The translations under genes and the position numbers were made by a program. Below, piece after piece: positions 22,119 to 33,870 of a stretch of 64,000 bases of DNA. Every line of letters starts with the position of its first letter. Positions within the stretch are counted from its first letter, which is position 1. The DNA is taken from assembly GCA_021234155.1 (NCBI GenBank), contig JAJEKV010000051.1:8638105-8702104 (forward strand), read 5' to 3'. The notes under the pieces were generated by a model. It made no database searches and was not told the DNA's origin. It saw only the letters and a list, made by a program, of their open reading frames with translations. This DNA is from Isoetes taiwanensis (lineage: Eukaryota; Streptophyta; Lycopodiopsida; Isoetales; Isoetaceae).

Positions 22119-22660
22119 TGTGGCATGTTCACCAGCTAGCAAACATTTGGGCATAACTTGCAAATGCAAGATCCATTGCTCAATCAAGAGTATCCATTGG
22201 AAAGCTTACCGGAAGCTCTAAAAATAAGTCTAGGTACACATCTTTCAAATTCCTAGCGTATGTGTGTCAAATATGGCAAAATACATTTGCTGTTCTAATT
22301 TTACAGCAGAGGACAAACATGGCGGTAACTCCAAAAAGAAAGCTCTATTGTCTGCACAACTACTCTAAACATATAACACATGCATATACAGGGATATACC
22401 TTAAAAAGAATGGCAAATAGTTAATTACATCCTTTTTAAATTCTCACTAAGATGGCCAATGCTCACTATGTGGCATGTCCACCAGCTAGCAGAGATTTGG
22501 GCATAACTTGCAAATGCAAAATCTATTTCTCAAGCAAGAGTATCCATTAGAAAGCTTAATGGAAGCTCTAAAAATAAGTCTAGGTACATATCGTTCAAAT
22601 TCCTATTGTATATATGAGAAATATGGCCAAGTACATTTGCTGTTTTAACTCTACAGCAGA
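22119..22660. repeat. 350-bp-period duplication
   Basis: About 195 bp beginning TGTGGCATGTTCACCAGCTA (22119-22313) recur at 22469-22660. Strong blocks are TTGGGCATAACTTGCAAATG and GCTCTAAAAATAAGTCTAGG. The copies have roughly 10 percent substitutions and are separated by unrelated sequence. Confidence 0.8.
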
Positions 22661-22833
22661 GTACTAAAACTCCAAAAAGAAAGCTCTATCATGATCTAAT
22701 GTTCCTCTTCTCATGATGTAACTATCCAACAAGAATTCAGAGGTCTAAGAATGGCAAAAGAGATATGCATACCTTATATTCATGCTAAAATTACATTTGA
22801 CCAGTTTGAAAAGAAGAATTGGAATGCTCAATG

Positions 22834-22985
22834 TCAAGAAATATAACTGCCATGAGCAGATGTCTCCAAAAATAGCCCACAGCTGCGCTCCATAACCTCC
22901 AACGGAGATTTCAAATCAAGACCTTTAGTACGAAACCTCATCCCCATTGCCACAAGCTGCTCACCAAGCAGTGAAGTTACATAAT
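22834..22985 (-). CDS. Coding-like terminal exon, unidentified host gene
   Basis: The minus strand encodes VTSLLGEQLVAMGMRFRTKG, then LDLKSPLEVMERSCGLFLET and SAHGSYIS with a stop at 22834. The composition is like a conserved protein, and it sits at the 3' end of other coding-like minus-strand segments. I do not recognise the family, and the splice acceptor is not certain. Confidence 0.35.
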
Positions 22986-23375
22986 CAACCAAACACACCA
23001 AAGATAGGCAACTACATTGTAACAATAGAAAATGAAAAGATTCAATGCCATGCCTTTGTATGCTTACATTCTCTTTCAAGCTAGATCGGAAGGCACATAT
23101 TAGTTATCGCCTTAAGATAAATGCATGTTATTGAAGGGTTCGTCAATCATGTCTGCAGGTAGAAAAATATGCCAGCTTCCATGCAATATAATGGAAGATC
23201 ATAAAGTTGCAAGTGTAACTTTGCATGACTTTTATAGGAAAAACACCAGACTTGCACTTTAGGTTCTTCCATAATTGTGGGCTATTTGAGTAATCCCAGT
23301 AATCACAATAACTTAAACCCCAGGCAAGCCTGTACCAAGTGCAACTCATGCACCATTGATAGCCACAGTACTCAC

Positions 23376-23463
23376 ATGTAGACCCACAGCATCGGCACCA
23401 TATGTGCATTTAAAGCATTCAGCAAATCACCAGCATTCCGGTCCATGCTATATTGCAGAGCCT
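23376..23463 (-). CDS. Coding-like internal exon, unidentified host gene
   Basis: Between a possible acceptor (TATTGGAG) and a good donor (GTGAGT) the minus strand encodes EALQYSMDRNAGDLLNALNA and HMVPMLWVYM. It lies about 400 bp upstream of the terminal exon at 22834-22985 on the same strand and could belong to the same gene. The family is unknown. Confidence 0.3.
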
Positions 23464-23559
23464 CCTCCAATACAGCATGATGCTTTATTTACCTTAAAAT
23501 CATGTAAGGCACTAAAGTCTCCATTATCCTCCATTTAAATCTTGTGTAATCACAAAGGC

Positions 23560-24714
23560 GCAAATATATATATTCTAAGCTATGAGCATCTAAAGAACCT
23601 ATCTGCACAACTGCCCCACACAGCACAAACAGACCCCAAGACATAAACGCCAGACTAGCATTACTCTAAGCCACTATAAAACTGTCTAACATGCCTATCT
23701 GTTCAAAGCGTTATTTCGTCTTCCCTGGACATAAAATCAATGAAGATAACCCTCCATAGCAAAGCTTTGCCACCGTGTGAATCGGTTGGCTAAATGGTCG
23801 GTATCACAGATATTATAAATGGCAAAACTAAAAATCTTGTTTTGAGGCCTCTATCCAACCGGAATGGATGAGAAGCGAGCTCCATGGTTGCCATGGCTGC
23901 TGCAAGGTATGCTCTCGCAAAAACTGAGAGGCAAAAACTACAAGGTATTGCTCCTAACAGAGCTGCGTCCTATTCAATCCAAAGCAGGGGACAAAGATGC
24001 AATCCTTGATGCACTTCGCTGAAGCTGAATGAATTTATAGCCATCGCTTCCTTCAGATTAAGGACTTCATCGGAACAGAGACGCCGTGTCGCTGAAGCAA
24101 ATGAGACGCCGTGTCGCTGAAGGAAATGGTAGACACCAGAATGGACGGCCGGGATTGGTGCCCCGGTGACACGAATATTCCAAGATGCAAACATTTCGAG
24201 CAAACATTTCATAGAATTAAAAACTTGACTCAAATAATTACCCGTCGATTGCAATGGAAAACTGCAATGTTTTCAATTGCTCTCCACACATCTAAATTAA
24301 CAGGTTCTTGTCACGTAAAATTTGGGTGAAGCATTTTCTGCCCCATACGCCTATCCCTGTGTGCCACATGGAACACATTCTTTCCAAGAATCAATGATTC
24401 TTCAAGTCCATTTTTCAAGGATCACTGTTTCTAAAAAAAAAAAAATTCGGCATGTTTTTCACTAATTAAGTGTGTTTTTCAGTGATTTCTCAATCTCAAA
24501 CAGAGTTGAAAAACCAACTGAAAAATTAGAGATTGCTTATCATGTGTGTATATTGCATTTCCTGGCCTGCAAAGTACAAAATCCGTCTTGTTTACTTCCA
24601 AAATCCTATATGTCTCTCTCCTGAATAGTTGAACTCAGTAAGCCAGGGTAGAGATAGCTGGATCACATAGAAATCCGAAACAAAGACAAAGTCCTAACCT
24701 CCAGACAAAGACCT
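23560..24714. other. No supported gene
   Basis: Minus-strand open frames exist near 23970-24254, but without recognisable motifs. A 20-bp repeat (GAGACGCCGTGTCGCTGAA) occurs twice at 24078-24121. The 5-bp target duplication TCACT of the gypsy element is at 24715-24719. Confidence 0.4.
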
Positions 24715-24719
24715 TCACT

Positions 24720-25743
24720 TGTTATAACGCAAAAGTTTTTCCTTAAGAACAATCTCTGCCCGCGTGTTAACGCTGACTAGCTTCCACCCGCAGCTTGGAT
24801 CCCGGATCCCCCTCGATGCCTGCGTGTTAACACCGACTAGCTTCCACCCGCACCTTGGATCCCGGATCCCCCTCGCTAATCTTATCGGCTTACTGCTATG
24901 TGAATTTTCCCACAGAAGCCCGGATTCCTTCAGAGAATCCCTCTGAGTTAAGCACCTACCGGATGCTTCACTCTGATTGATCTTTGGCAGTAGCAATCTG
25001 CCTTGAGATCGTAAACACAGTCCCCAGGCTTATGGGTCCAGTGATGATCCGGCTCCTGGCAGCAACAGACTGCCTTGGAACCACACTATCAACTTCGGAA
25101 TTGGCCTGGGCAGAATTGGCTCTCAATCTCTCAAGACCTAGTTTCCTCTATCTGCCCGAAACCTCCCCCTAGGCTTTATAGAACTCTATCTTGAGTTCAC
25201 AGGCAGCCTTGCATGCCTAAATCCGGCCAGATCAGGCCTTTACTTGACCCGAATCCATGCTCTATAGCTCCTCTTAGAGATCTGGCAGCCGGACTTGCTT
25301 CCATGCTTCGTTACTCTGATACAAATCAGGTTTTGAAGACCCATCCAATATTGCGATGCCATGTGTCCATTTTTAATAACATTAAAAACCATAGCTAACC
25401 TTTTATCTTACATTTAAATAACATTGGACCCTAGGGCCTATACAACTTACATTAACATTAATATCTAATGTTAACCTTGTAAGCTTATGGGTCCTCTGCC
25501 CCGGTCAATCCCTGCTAGCTCTTGCCGCGCTAATATTTAATAATATAGCGCCCCCTAGCGAACCATTAACCGCCGCTAGCCATTATTACCTTTTACCCTG
25601 CATCTCGTCACCGTAGACTGATTACAGTCAACACGGCCCATTAAATCACAACTGCCCGGCAATCGCGACCAATAGTACCCCCGTGCTCATGGATGTCCGT
25701 CAAGGGCCCGATCCCGGCTATGCCCGTGGGAGCACCTGTAACA
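24720..25743 (-). repeat. 3' LTR of the gypsy element
   Basis: It is 1024 bp, starts TGTTA and ends TAACA. Compared with the other LTR it has an extra tandem 60-bp unit (24757-24816 and 24817-24876). It lacks about 45-50 bp present in the partner near 47045-47095 (AATCCGAACCCAAAGCCTGG). Apart from these indels the two LTRs differ by scattered substitutions. Confidence 0.92.
24757..24876. repeat. 60-bp tandem duplication private to the 3' LTR
   Basis: The unit contains TTAACNCCGACTAGCTTCCA and GGATCCCGGATCCCCCTCG. It occurs twice here and only once in the 5' LTR. The duplication therefore arose after insertion, or the 5' LTR lost a unit. Confidence 0.85.
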
Positions 25744-25760
25744 TTCCTCCCCCTCCTTTT
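25744..25760 (-). promoter_or_regulatory. Polypurine tract of the gypsy element
   Basis: The minus strand reads AAAAGGAGGGGGAGGAA directly before the 3' LTR start TGTTACAGG. This is the expected primer site for plus-strand synthesis. Confidence 0.85.
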
Positions 25761-27150
25761 GGACCTTGCCCTCAAGGTTGATCCTTTAGATGAGGGAACT
25801 ACTGCACAAATTCCTCCGTCTCCCAGGTGGCATCCTCAAGAGACTGGTCCTGCCATTGAACCAGATGTTATACCACATCTCTATTGCGCAGCTGCCGAAC
25901 TCTTTTATCTAGAAGACGTTATGTCGTTACAGAGGAGTTTAAGACGATCGGTATACTTTGCGGACTAACCACGTTAGCGGTATCCAGTATAGCCCTCTTC
26001 AGCTGACTTACATGAAACACAGGATGGATCCCTACTTCCTATGGTAAGTTCAACTCGTACGCTGTTTCCCCGATCCTTTTAGTAATCCTAAAAGGTCCAG
26101 CATACCACGGAGTAAGTTTAGGCACCCGACCTTTGGTTAAAGGCCGCAATATGTTCATTCTTAATGCCGAAGGATAAATGACCCGTAAGAAAATGTAATC
26201 ACCTTCCGCATAAGAAATATCTTGTCTATGCTGATTAGCAGACGCTCGTGCCCTATCTTGAGCTTTTCGCAACGCTTGCTTGCATTGCCGCAGGATTGCA
26301 TCCATATCATGAAGCATGTGTACTGCAACTTCGGTTCTAAGGTACTTATGTATACCAGAATAAGCCCTTGGGTTTCTGCCCATCATAACCACAAAGGGAG
26401 TCATCCGAATTCCCGTGTGATGGCTATTATTATAAGCGAACTCTAGATAGGGTAAATAATCTTCCCACCTAGACTGCTTCTCGTGGACAAAACTTCGCAA
26501 CATGTCCTCCAAGATCATGTTTATGTGCTCAGTTTGTCCATCCGTTTGTGGATGATTACCACTACTCATGTATAATCGAATCCTTAATCCTTTCATGAGA
26601 TCTCTCCAGAAGTGACCCATGAACTTAGTGTCTCGATCACTTACAATGGATAAGGGAAGTCCAAAAGTTGGAAATATGTTTTGCATATAGGCAACTGCTA
26701 TGTCGTGTCCCGTAGCCTCCCCTTTCAATGTTATAAACTTAACATACTTGGTTAACCGATCCACTATTACTAAAATCTGAGTATGTTGCCTAGCAGTTCT
26801 AGGTAATGCGACTATGAAGTCCATACTCACGCTTTCCCAGCGTTCATTTGGTATAGGGAGAGGTTGTAACAATCCCAGAGTTTTCCCATGATCCGCTTTC
26901 ACCGCTTGACACACCAAGCAGTGACTTATCAAGTCCTTGACTTGATCTTGCAACTCTGGCCAGTAGTAGAACCTTTTAACCAACTCATACGTCTTCCATT
27001 CACCTCCATGCCCAGCTTGTGGAGTGTCATGCCCTAAGGTCCCCACTTGAAGGAACATAAATCCTTCCCTTATAGAAATGCAAACCCTCTTGCTCAGTCC
27101 ATAGCTCCCCGAGCTTGACCATCGCCGGATCTTGCTGATCCTCAGGATAT
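25761..27150 (-). pseudogene. Gypsy integrase with degraded chromodomain-like C-terminus
   Basis: The zinc-binding HHCC module is visible as [11 protein letters not shown]...RFYYWPELQDQVKDLISHCLVC. The DDE core has MDFIVALP, IVSDRDTKFMGHFW and a Glu in TEHINMILEDMLRSFV. The GPF/Y-like region PWYAGPFRITKRIGETAYEL follows and the open frame stops at 26039. Past it, other frames give HPVFHVSQLKRAILDT, RRVRQLRNRDVV and HLVQWQDQSLEDATWETEEF. This is a chromodomain-like segment interrupted by three stops. A frameshift near 27050 separates the integrase from the RNase H frame. The domain order identifies a chromovirus. Confidence 0.85.
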
Positions 27151-28353
27151 GCATCCTTGATCCTTTGTATAAGATCACTTGCCAAAGTCGTATTTATATG
27201 CTTAACCCTTGATAATGCATCGGCAACTGGATTATTTTTGGCCGGCGTATGCTCAATGGAAAAATGGAACTCATGGAGGAATTCTAGCCACCTAGCCTGT
27301 CTTGGGCTAATTTCGGCTTGACTTTGCAAGAACCTTAATGGTTTATGGTCGATATAGACGATAAACTTGCGCGGCTCTTGGCTCGTCCCACTACGTAAGT
27401 AGTGCCTCCACGTCTTTAACGCATGTACAATAGCTAGCAACTCTTGCTCATAAGTTGCATAATTCCTTTCCGCAGGACTTAGTTTTCGACTTTCATAAGC
27501 CACTACATGACCCTGCTGCATTAGTACTGCTCCTAACGCTTGGCCACAAGCGTCAGTATAAACCTCAAATGCCTGATTTAAATCTGGCACTTTTAGCACA
27601 GGACTGCTCACTAGCAAATCCGTAATGTGCCGAAACGCCTCGTGCTGCTCTCTCTCCCACAGAAAATCGTGATTTTTCTTCAAAAGATCAGTGAGAGAAG
27701 CAACAACTTTAGAAAATTTAGGTACAAATTTACGGTAGTACATGGCTAATCCCAGAAAACTGCGTAACTCAGACACGTTTTCTGGCGGGATCCATTGCTG
27801 TACCACTTGTATCTTAGCGGGATCTGGGGACACGCCGTCACCAGACAGGATATGTCCCAAATAGGCCACTCGTTGCTTAAAGAAATCACATTTGGAAATC
27901 CTGGCATAGAGCTTGTGGTCCCGCAAAATCCGAAGAACGTATTCCAAATGAGCGAAATGTTCTTCAACAGTTTGCGAATAGATGAGAATATCATCTAAAA
28001 AGACCTCGACAAACTTGTCCAACTGCTCAGAGAACACTTGATTTATTAGCCGCATAAATGTTGCGGGTGCATTCATAAGCCCAAACGGCATAACCAGGAA
28101 CTCATAATGTCCTTGATGAGTTCTGAATGCAGTTTTAGGTTCGTCCCCTTCCCGAATCCTAATCTGATGATATCCACTGCAGAGGTCAATCTTGGTAAAC
28201 CATTTGGCACCCCCAAGATGATCCAGAATATCATCGACCCGGGGTAAAGGATATCTATCCTTTACAGTTGCCTTGTTAAGTGCCCGGTAATCTATGCACA
28301 TCCGCATAGTACCATCCTTTTTCTTAACAAGCAAAACGGGACTCGCATAAGCT
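27027..28353 (-). pseudogene. Gypsy reverse transcriptase and RNase H
   Basis: The frame starts abruptly at [20 protein letters not shown], without the preceding RT leader. RT motifs follow: [48 protein letters not shown] and the active site [10 protein letters not shown] (FLDD instead of the common YIDD). The RNase H part begins [18 protein letters not shown] and includes [24 protein letters not shown] and NPVADALSR. The frame ends at 27027 after the linker [13 protein letters not shown]. The start coincides with the junction to a LINE fragment at about 28357. Confidence 0.93.
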
Positions 28354-28356
28354 TGA

Positions 28357-28490
28357 TTTTGCTAAAGCTTACGATAGTGTTGATTGGGGTTTCTTGGAGA
28401 AGTATCTTCTTGCTCTTGAGTTCAGGGAGTCATTTACAAGAAATGTCATGAAGCTTCATACGTCGTAAATGGTGAGCCTGTCAATTATGC
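28357..28490 (+). pseudogene. LINE reverse transcriptase scrap
   Basis: [20 protein letters not shown], then LALEFRESFTRNVM and, after a frameshift, SYVVNGEPVNY, correspond to the non-LTR RT palm region (LDFxKAYDxVxW is diagnostic). The fragment starts at the gypsy junction, where both sequences share AAGCTT. It is about 45 codons and clearly truncated. Confidence 0.7.
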
Positions 28491-29183
28491 TAGCAGAAAA
28501 TGGAAGCAAGGAAGTGGTAGTGGCAGCAGCAAGAGAGTTAAGCAGATAGACGATTTTGAAAGCGCCTTGGGTCTTGTAGATGCTATAAAACTTTTAGAAG
28601 TGGCGGGGGTTGCGGATGCAGTTGCAGTGACTGAAGAGGCAGATCTCAAGGCTCAGTTGGAAAATGAAAGAAGTCAAAATCTTACTCTATCAGAGGAGAA
28701 CTTGCGCTCAAAAGACCGTGCAAATGCTCATGACAAGATGCCTATGGAATTAGCAGACACGAAGAATCAGCTTGTAGCTTTGGGTAGGGAAAACACAGTG
28801 TTGAGGGTAGATAATGAGCATATATGCGCGATTTGACCAGAGCTTTAGATTCTGATCCCCTTAGAGTCTCGAAGGAGCAGGGTATTGCATACCTCCCTCC
28901 CGAATACCTATATAAGATTTAGTGGGAGGATATGAACAATGTGGACTACAGATATTGTGCAAGTTGTGGGGATAATTAGACTCAAGTTGGTTGGTATGCC
29001 TTAGGATGTGGACATCATCTACATTTGAGGTGTTTGTTGGATTGGATGCTGGGCAGTAGGTTCTATCCAGCGATTACAATGTTGTTAAAAAACGCGATTT
29101 TTATTCATAAAATACTTTTTTAAAAATCCGTACGTATTTATGAGGATTTTTATGTTTTCGTATAGTCAATAGTCCAAAAACAT

Positions 29184-29560
29184 TTGTTTGCCTCAAAATA
29201 TTTTCATGCACGTTTAGGGTTTAGGGCAGCGAAGAATTCTGTGGCAAAACCTTCCCGTGGCCGCTGTTTGGCTGTAGCCGATTCTCCCTGTGGCAGAAGA
29301 CTCCCTGTCTGTTTGTGGCCGATTCTCTGTGGTCGATTCTCCCTGTGGCAAAGAACTCCCTGTAGTCTCATCGATTCTATTGATAGCAAGGAATGCTTCC
29401 TCTGTAGCATATCAGGGAACAAGATCATATCTATCGACAATGCATGAAGCTTCAATAGAATATCTAACTCGCCAATGCTTCCTCTGTAGCATAGCAGGGA
29501 ACAAGAGCATATCTATGGCTGCATGAAGCTTCAAGGTAATCTGGCTTTCAAGGTTTATTC
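29184..29560. repeat. Short direct repeats inside the nested element
   Basis: GCCGATTCTCCCTGTGGCA and related GATTCTCNNTGTGG units recur four times at about 29276-29355. Further on, GCTTCCTCTGTAGCATATCA (29394) and GCTTCCTCTGTAGCATAGCA (29478) form a duplication with period about 84 bp. No gene is supported. Confidence 0.6.
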
Positions 29561-30288
29561 TTAGGCTTAGCTTTAGTGTTTAGAAAAGCTTACTAGTGTG
29601 GTTGATTTGCATTCCACAGTAGCTCCATTGCAGATGAGAGAACAGATCAGAAATACCTTGGACGATTTAGCCAAGGCTGTTTACCGTGGACATGTTTACC
29701 CAAGACGATTTAGCCAGGGTTTTACTTATAAGTTATAAGGTAGATGCTTTACTCTCTCTTGGACTTAATGACTTATGCAAAGTATGACTTTGAATACTCT
29801 GTTTCATTCTGTTAATAATTCTATGAAGTTTCTAGTGATTGCTGTTGAATTTGAAGTGGGCGTTCATGCATTTGCAAAAAATGTGGACATTAAAAAGGTA
29901 CTTCTGTTCAAAAGGTAATTTTGTTCAACTGTTCAGCTAGAAGATGGTGCTTTTTCTTGATTATTTAGCTACACAATTCCATTAATTTGTTAACATAGTT
30001 TGTTGGGCAGATAGTCCTTGAAGCGGACGTAGTTCTTGTTCAACTAGAGTTGGCAGAAGTAAGTTAAATAAGTTATTACATTTATAATTGATAATTTACT
30101 TCAATGTTGTTAAAAAATGTTGGTTCTAAGTTGTAGTTGATGCTGGTTCTATGTTGATGCTGGTTCTAAATTGTAGTTGATGCTGGTTCTATGTTTTGTA
30201 GTTGTTAATTCTTCGGTTAATTCTAGTTGTATTTCTTTATTTATTTATTCTGGTCTTGACTTTTGATGCCATGGCATGTCAGATACTT

Positions 30289-30501
30289 TTCATCACGATG
30301 GCAAAAGGGAAAAGCAAGTTATGGGATAAATATATGAAGAATAGAAAAAATGCAGGGTCAGCTGGAGTTTATAGTTGGAACTGTATTTATTGCGATGATT
30401 ATTGCACAGGAATGAAGACATGTCTTGTTGCTCAACTTGCTGGGCTACCAGGTTATAGAAAATCAGCACAACAGAGTCTTCTGATGAGGAAGATGAACTA
30501 G
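30289..30501 (+). pseudogene. BED-type zinc finger fragment (hAT-like N-terminus)
   Basis: MAKGKSKLWDKYMKNRKNAG is followed by YSWNCIYCDDYCTGMKTCLV and AQLAGLPGYRK. This resembles the W-x-C-x2-C...AHLAGxPG pattern at the N-terminus of DUF659-type hAT transposases, but the first zinc-ligand His is Gln (AQLAG). It stops after about 70 codons. No catalytic domain follows, so it is a deletion derivative. Confidence 0.5.
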
Positions 30502-31462
30502 TTACTTTAAATTTTCAACTTCTTTACTCTAATTTATTTGATTGTTTGTTGGGTTGTCTCACTACTTATGCGCTGCTATAAAAAATCAGCAAGTCTACAC
30601 TAATATGCTCTTGTAGAACAAGCTTTCTACTACTATTAGAGATAATTAGTAAGTGGATTTAATGCTAATGTAATGCTGAACATACTCTTTTTGGGGCTAT
30701 TATTACATGTACAAACAAAGATCAACTGTTTTTTGACATGAACTCTCAAGGCAAGTTAAATAATATAAGAACTTTTACTGGAATTCCATATATTTCTGAA
30801 ACATTCAAAGATTTTTAAAGATTTTTAAGATTTTTAATGTTTTTTAAATAAAAAACGTATTTAAAGATTTTTTTGAAATTTTTTAAAAAACCTCAGAAAA
30901 TCTTAAAAAACGTACGAACCCCGTCTGGATTTTGACGTACGTGACAACCTTGCCAGCGAAAGATAGATATATTATACCGGAGCGGCAAAATGTCGTGCTG
31001 AACATGCTATTGCGCATCCCCCCCTTGCCACCTTTGATTGCTCGCAGGAGGGACGCAAACATGCCTGCGTTCCGAAGCCAACATGAGCTGGACCTTTGGA
31101 GGGGGGTGGAAGAACCACACGAAAGTGAGGATGTACCAGATATTAACTAGTACCTGCCTCCGCTCCTGGGCCACAGGGTGATTGGGTGAACCCTTGTCCA
31201 GACATGGGGGTGGAGGACGATTTCCTTGCGTGAGCTTCCAATGCACTTCTATCTATATTATTTTTTTGATATTTTTTCCTGAGATGAGATGCACATGAAC
31301 CCACGTGATTTGACAAGGATTTGTTTGACTTAATAGAATTTTGGCCGTTGCATTGCCACATTGAGTTGTGTATTAGTTAAGTATACGAGTGAATCAAAAC
31401 ATCTGGACATGCAATGTCTTTGACATCTCGACCTCTAGTCAGGCCTTCTTTTCTTTGAACAT

Positions 31463-31499
31463 CATAGTAGATAAAACCATAGTGGTTTTATCTACTATG
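31463..31499. repeat. Perfect 17-bp hairpin
   Basis: CATAGTAGATAAAACCA, a 3-base loop TAG, then the exact reverse complement. It could be the joined ends of a deleted inverted-repeat element. Confidence 0.85.
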
Positions 31500-31555
31500 G
31501 AAGGAGGAAATTTGATGACATCTCGCCATTCAGTCAATCTGCAAAAGATCAGACC

Positions 31556-31927
31556 ATGAAGAACAACATTGCATCTTCAATGGAATCCTATCTTATGAGA
31601 ACAGGCCACAAAAGATATCAAAAAGAAAGTGGGGATTTATGGACGGCCATATTCTGCAGGGAAGTTGTACAGGTCCATTGCTTGTGGACGTTCTTGTCAA
31701 ATCACAACTTCATACTCACAGAGAGACAGATGACAAGATACAGAACAATGTACTACAACCACAAGCTCCTTGCTAATCTATATGGATCCTTGCTGATACT
31801 TTTGGAGGACAAGGACAAATTCCGGCTCTTCTATAGTAGCAACAATTGGTCCCCTGATCATTACATCTTTGGCTCAACTGATGCATTTAATACCTACTTC
31901 AACTCAATCTTCTTCTCTGATTCCTGA
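31556..31927 (+). other. Open frame of 123 codons, function unknown
   Basis: It begins MKNNIASSMESYLMRTGHKR and ends FNSIFFSDS. The composition (YRTMYYNHKLLANLYG) resembles transposon-derived coding sequence, but no motif can be named. Confidence 0.2.
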
Positions 31928-31929
31928 GC

Positions 31930-33860
31930 TTTACATCCTTCGTCCTCAAAGAAACATGCTCCGGCTTCTGTTTAATTTTGATCTAGATTATTTTTTTAAA
32001 AAGATTAACTTGTTCGCAGGATTTTACACTACAGGCAAATTGATACTTCATCTGATCTCTACATCAAAATGGTCTATCTTGGAGCTGTTCTCACACATGA
32101 ACATCTTGGCTCTATGCATTTACTTATCTGCTGCTGATTGTTCTCTTTCCATGTTTTAGAGCTCATAATTCCTATAATATGAAGCTCCATGCTGGTTTTC
32201 ATAAGTTCATTTTGGTGTGCTTCTCTAGCAAAGCAAATTCTATGCTATGTACTTGAGATTTTATAATTAATGATAAAACCGTCTCTTACTTTCAAAAAAG
32301 AAAAAAAAAACCATAGTGACCACTGAAAAGAAGGGACTGATGTAGAGGGACAGATGCCATTGGGATTAATGGACCAACTGCCATCTCCTTCACCTCGGCT
32401 TAGTCTTTTTTTGTTTGTCTTGTTTGATGTATCTAAGGTGCCCCCTAGCCCTCTCCAATGGCTGTTGACTAACCAGGCTTGTATTGTTGATGACAAACAA
32501 TATTAGATTTCTCGGAATTCTTGTTACCTCCTTTAGAAAGAGCGAGCTTTGCTCTCGCTCTCTTTTGGAGACTCTCTGTAATGTAGCTTAGTGTTTTTGC
32601 TAGGTTACATTACACAAAGAGGCTCTAAATAGGAGGTGGGGCAGAACTCATTCCTTCTAGAGGTGGAAGTTCTTATATGCAAGTTGCTATAACATCAAAG
32701 GTGAGAGCATTCCCTAATTTCAAGCCAAAGTGCTGCCTGAGCTTTATCCATCCGTATAGCTGCTGTTAGGCGCCAAATCATGGATTATCCTATCCTGCTA
32801 TTGATGGAGAACCTTGAGTAGCATTGTGACTTGAAATTAGAGGACATGTCCCCTTCTGAGTCATGGTAGATTGTATAAGGACGGAGGTAACAAGATTTCT
32901 GAGTACTCTATTTTATTGTGGCCATCGATGATATAGCCTGGAGGTTGCTTGCGATTTTGTGGCTTCAAGTTCATGAGACGATGGTGAGACGAGTCACTGA
33001 AAAGAAGGAAGGAACTGATATAGAGGGACAGATGCCATTGGGGTTAGCGGCCCAAGCGTGGAAGGGTTCATCAGAATTCATGTGGTTGATGAGTAAAAGC
33101 ATCAAGACTTCCCAATCTTTCTTTCCCCGCCTCTTTAAGCAATGTAGCTTAGTCTACATTCTAAGCTCCATTGTTCAAAGAGGCGTGAAAGCAAGATTTG
33201 GGAATGCGCGATGCTTTCACTCTGATGTTCCTTGATGCAGCTGATGATTCTTGCCATGCTATACGCCACTATGTATGGACAATATAGTTGATCGTGGGCC
33301 TTGTGAACCTTCTTTAACCACTGCATCCTCTAAACCGATCCGTGATTGTTCCAGAATGATTACTTTGGAGCAAAATTCTATAGTACGCGAAGGAGAAACT
33401 AAAACGGAAGTCAATAGGGTGCAGTGGTTGCAAAGGGAGGTTCTCAAGGCACTAAGGTCGAATGTTAAATCTGAATATCACATGTGGATCATGTATCTTG
33501 TGAACCCTCTTCTGGATCAGGTTCGTCTCAACTGGCCCATGGCTATTTGGCCCCTTGGCATGCGTAGATTACTTCCCATCAGCAAGATTCTGTGGCATGC
33601 GACGGGGCAAGTAGCAACGGGAGTCAAGAATTCTGATCCAGAGAGGGTCCTCAAGGTACTTAGGTCGACTGAGGTTATAGTAATGATCAGTAGAAGATTC
33701 TCAAAGCACGTAGGTCGAATGTTGAACCCGAATTACATGAAAACGACAAAAACTAATATACATGAAACATGGAATACGGTAACAATTTGTTAAAATGACA
33801 AAAACTTATGACAAAAACTTTACTTTTTTATTAATAGTGCCAAAACGGTTACAATAGTTT
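31930..33860. other. Mosaic non-coding DNA with small duplications and foldbacks
   Basis: TAGAGGGACAGATGCCATTG occurs at about 32345 and 33020 in similar contexts (ACTGATNTAGAGGGACAGATG). AGAGCGAG...CTCGCTCT (32538-32560) and GTAATGTAGCTTAG...CTAGGTTACATTAC (about 32579-32614) form foldbacks. A plus-strand open frame at 33251-33793 has no recognisable motif. Confidence 0.4.
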
Positions 33861-33870
33861 GAAGAACTTT

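Larger units (their letters stand above)
29086..30945 (+). mobile_element. Probable nested DNA transposon interrupting the RING-like pseudogene
   Basis: Joining GCGATTACAA (to about 29085) to CCTTGCCAGCG (from about 30946) restores the reading frame (PAITTLPAKDRY). ACAA is present at both edges. The inserted 1.86 kb starts TGTTAAAAAACGCG. Both ends carry A/T-rich AAAAAANCGTANG-type motifs in opposite orientation (AATCCGTACGTATTT near 29129, AAAAAACGTACGAACC near 30907). It encodes a BED-type zinc finger fragment. The family could be hAT, but a clean 8-bp duplication is not visible (TACAATGT against GACAACCT). Confidence 0.5.
28491..31150 (+). pseudogene. Decayed coiled-coil/RING-like gene, split by an insertion
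   Basis: After the LINE piece the frame reads RKWKQGSGSGSSKRVKQID, then a heptad-rich stretch (DLKAQLENERSQNLTLSEEN) and, after shifts, DPLRVSKEQGIAYLPPEYLY. It then reaches a zinc-ligand pattern YCASCGDN..TQVGWYALGCGHHLHLRC (C-x2-C...C-x-H-x2-H-x2-C, RING-like). It is interrupted at about 29085 and resumes at about 30946 as TLPAKDRYIIPERQNVVLNM and RRRDANMPAFRSQHELDLW, with a stop at 31150. Two in-frame stops (after YLYKI and CGDN) show decay. The family is unknown. RING-like ORFs of this type are carried by some plant transposons, so it may be element-encoded. Confidence 0.45.
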
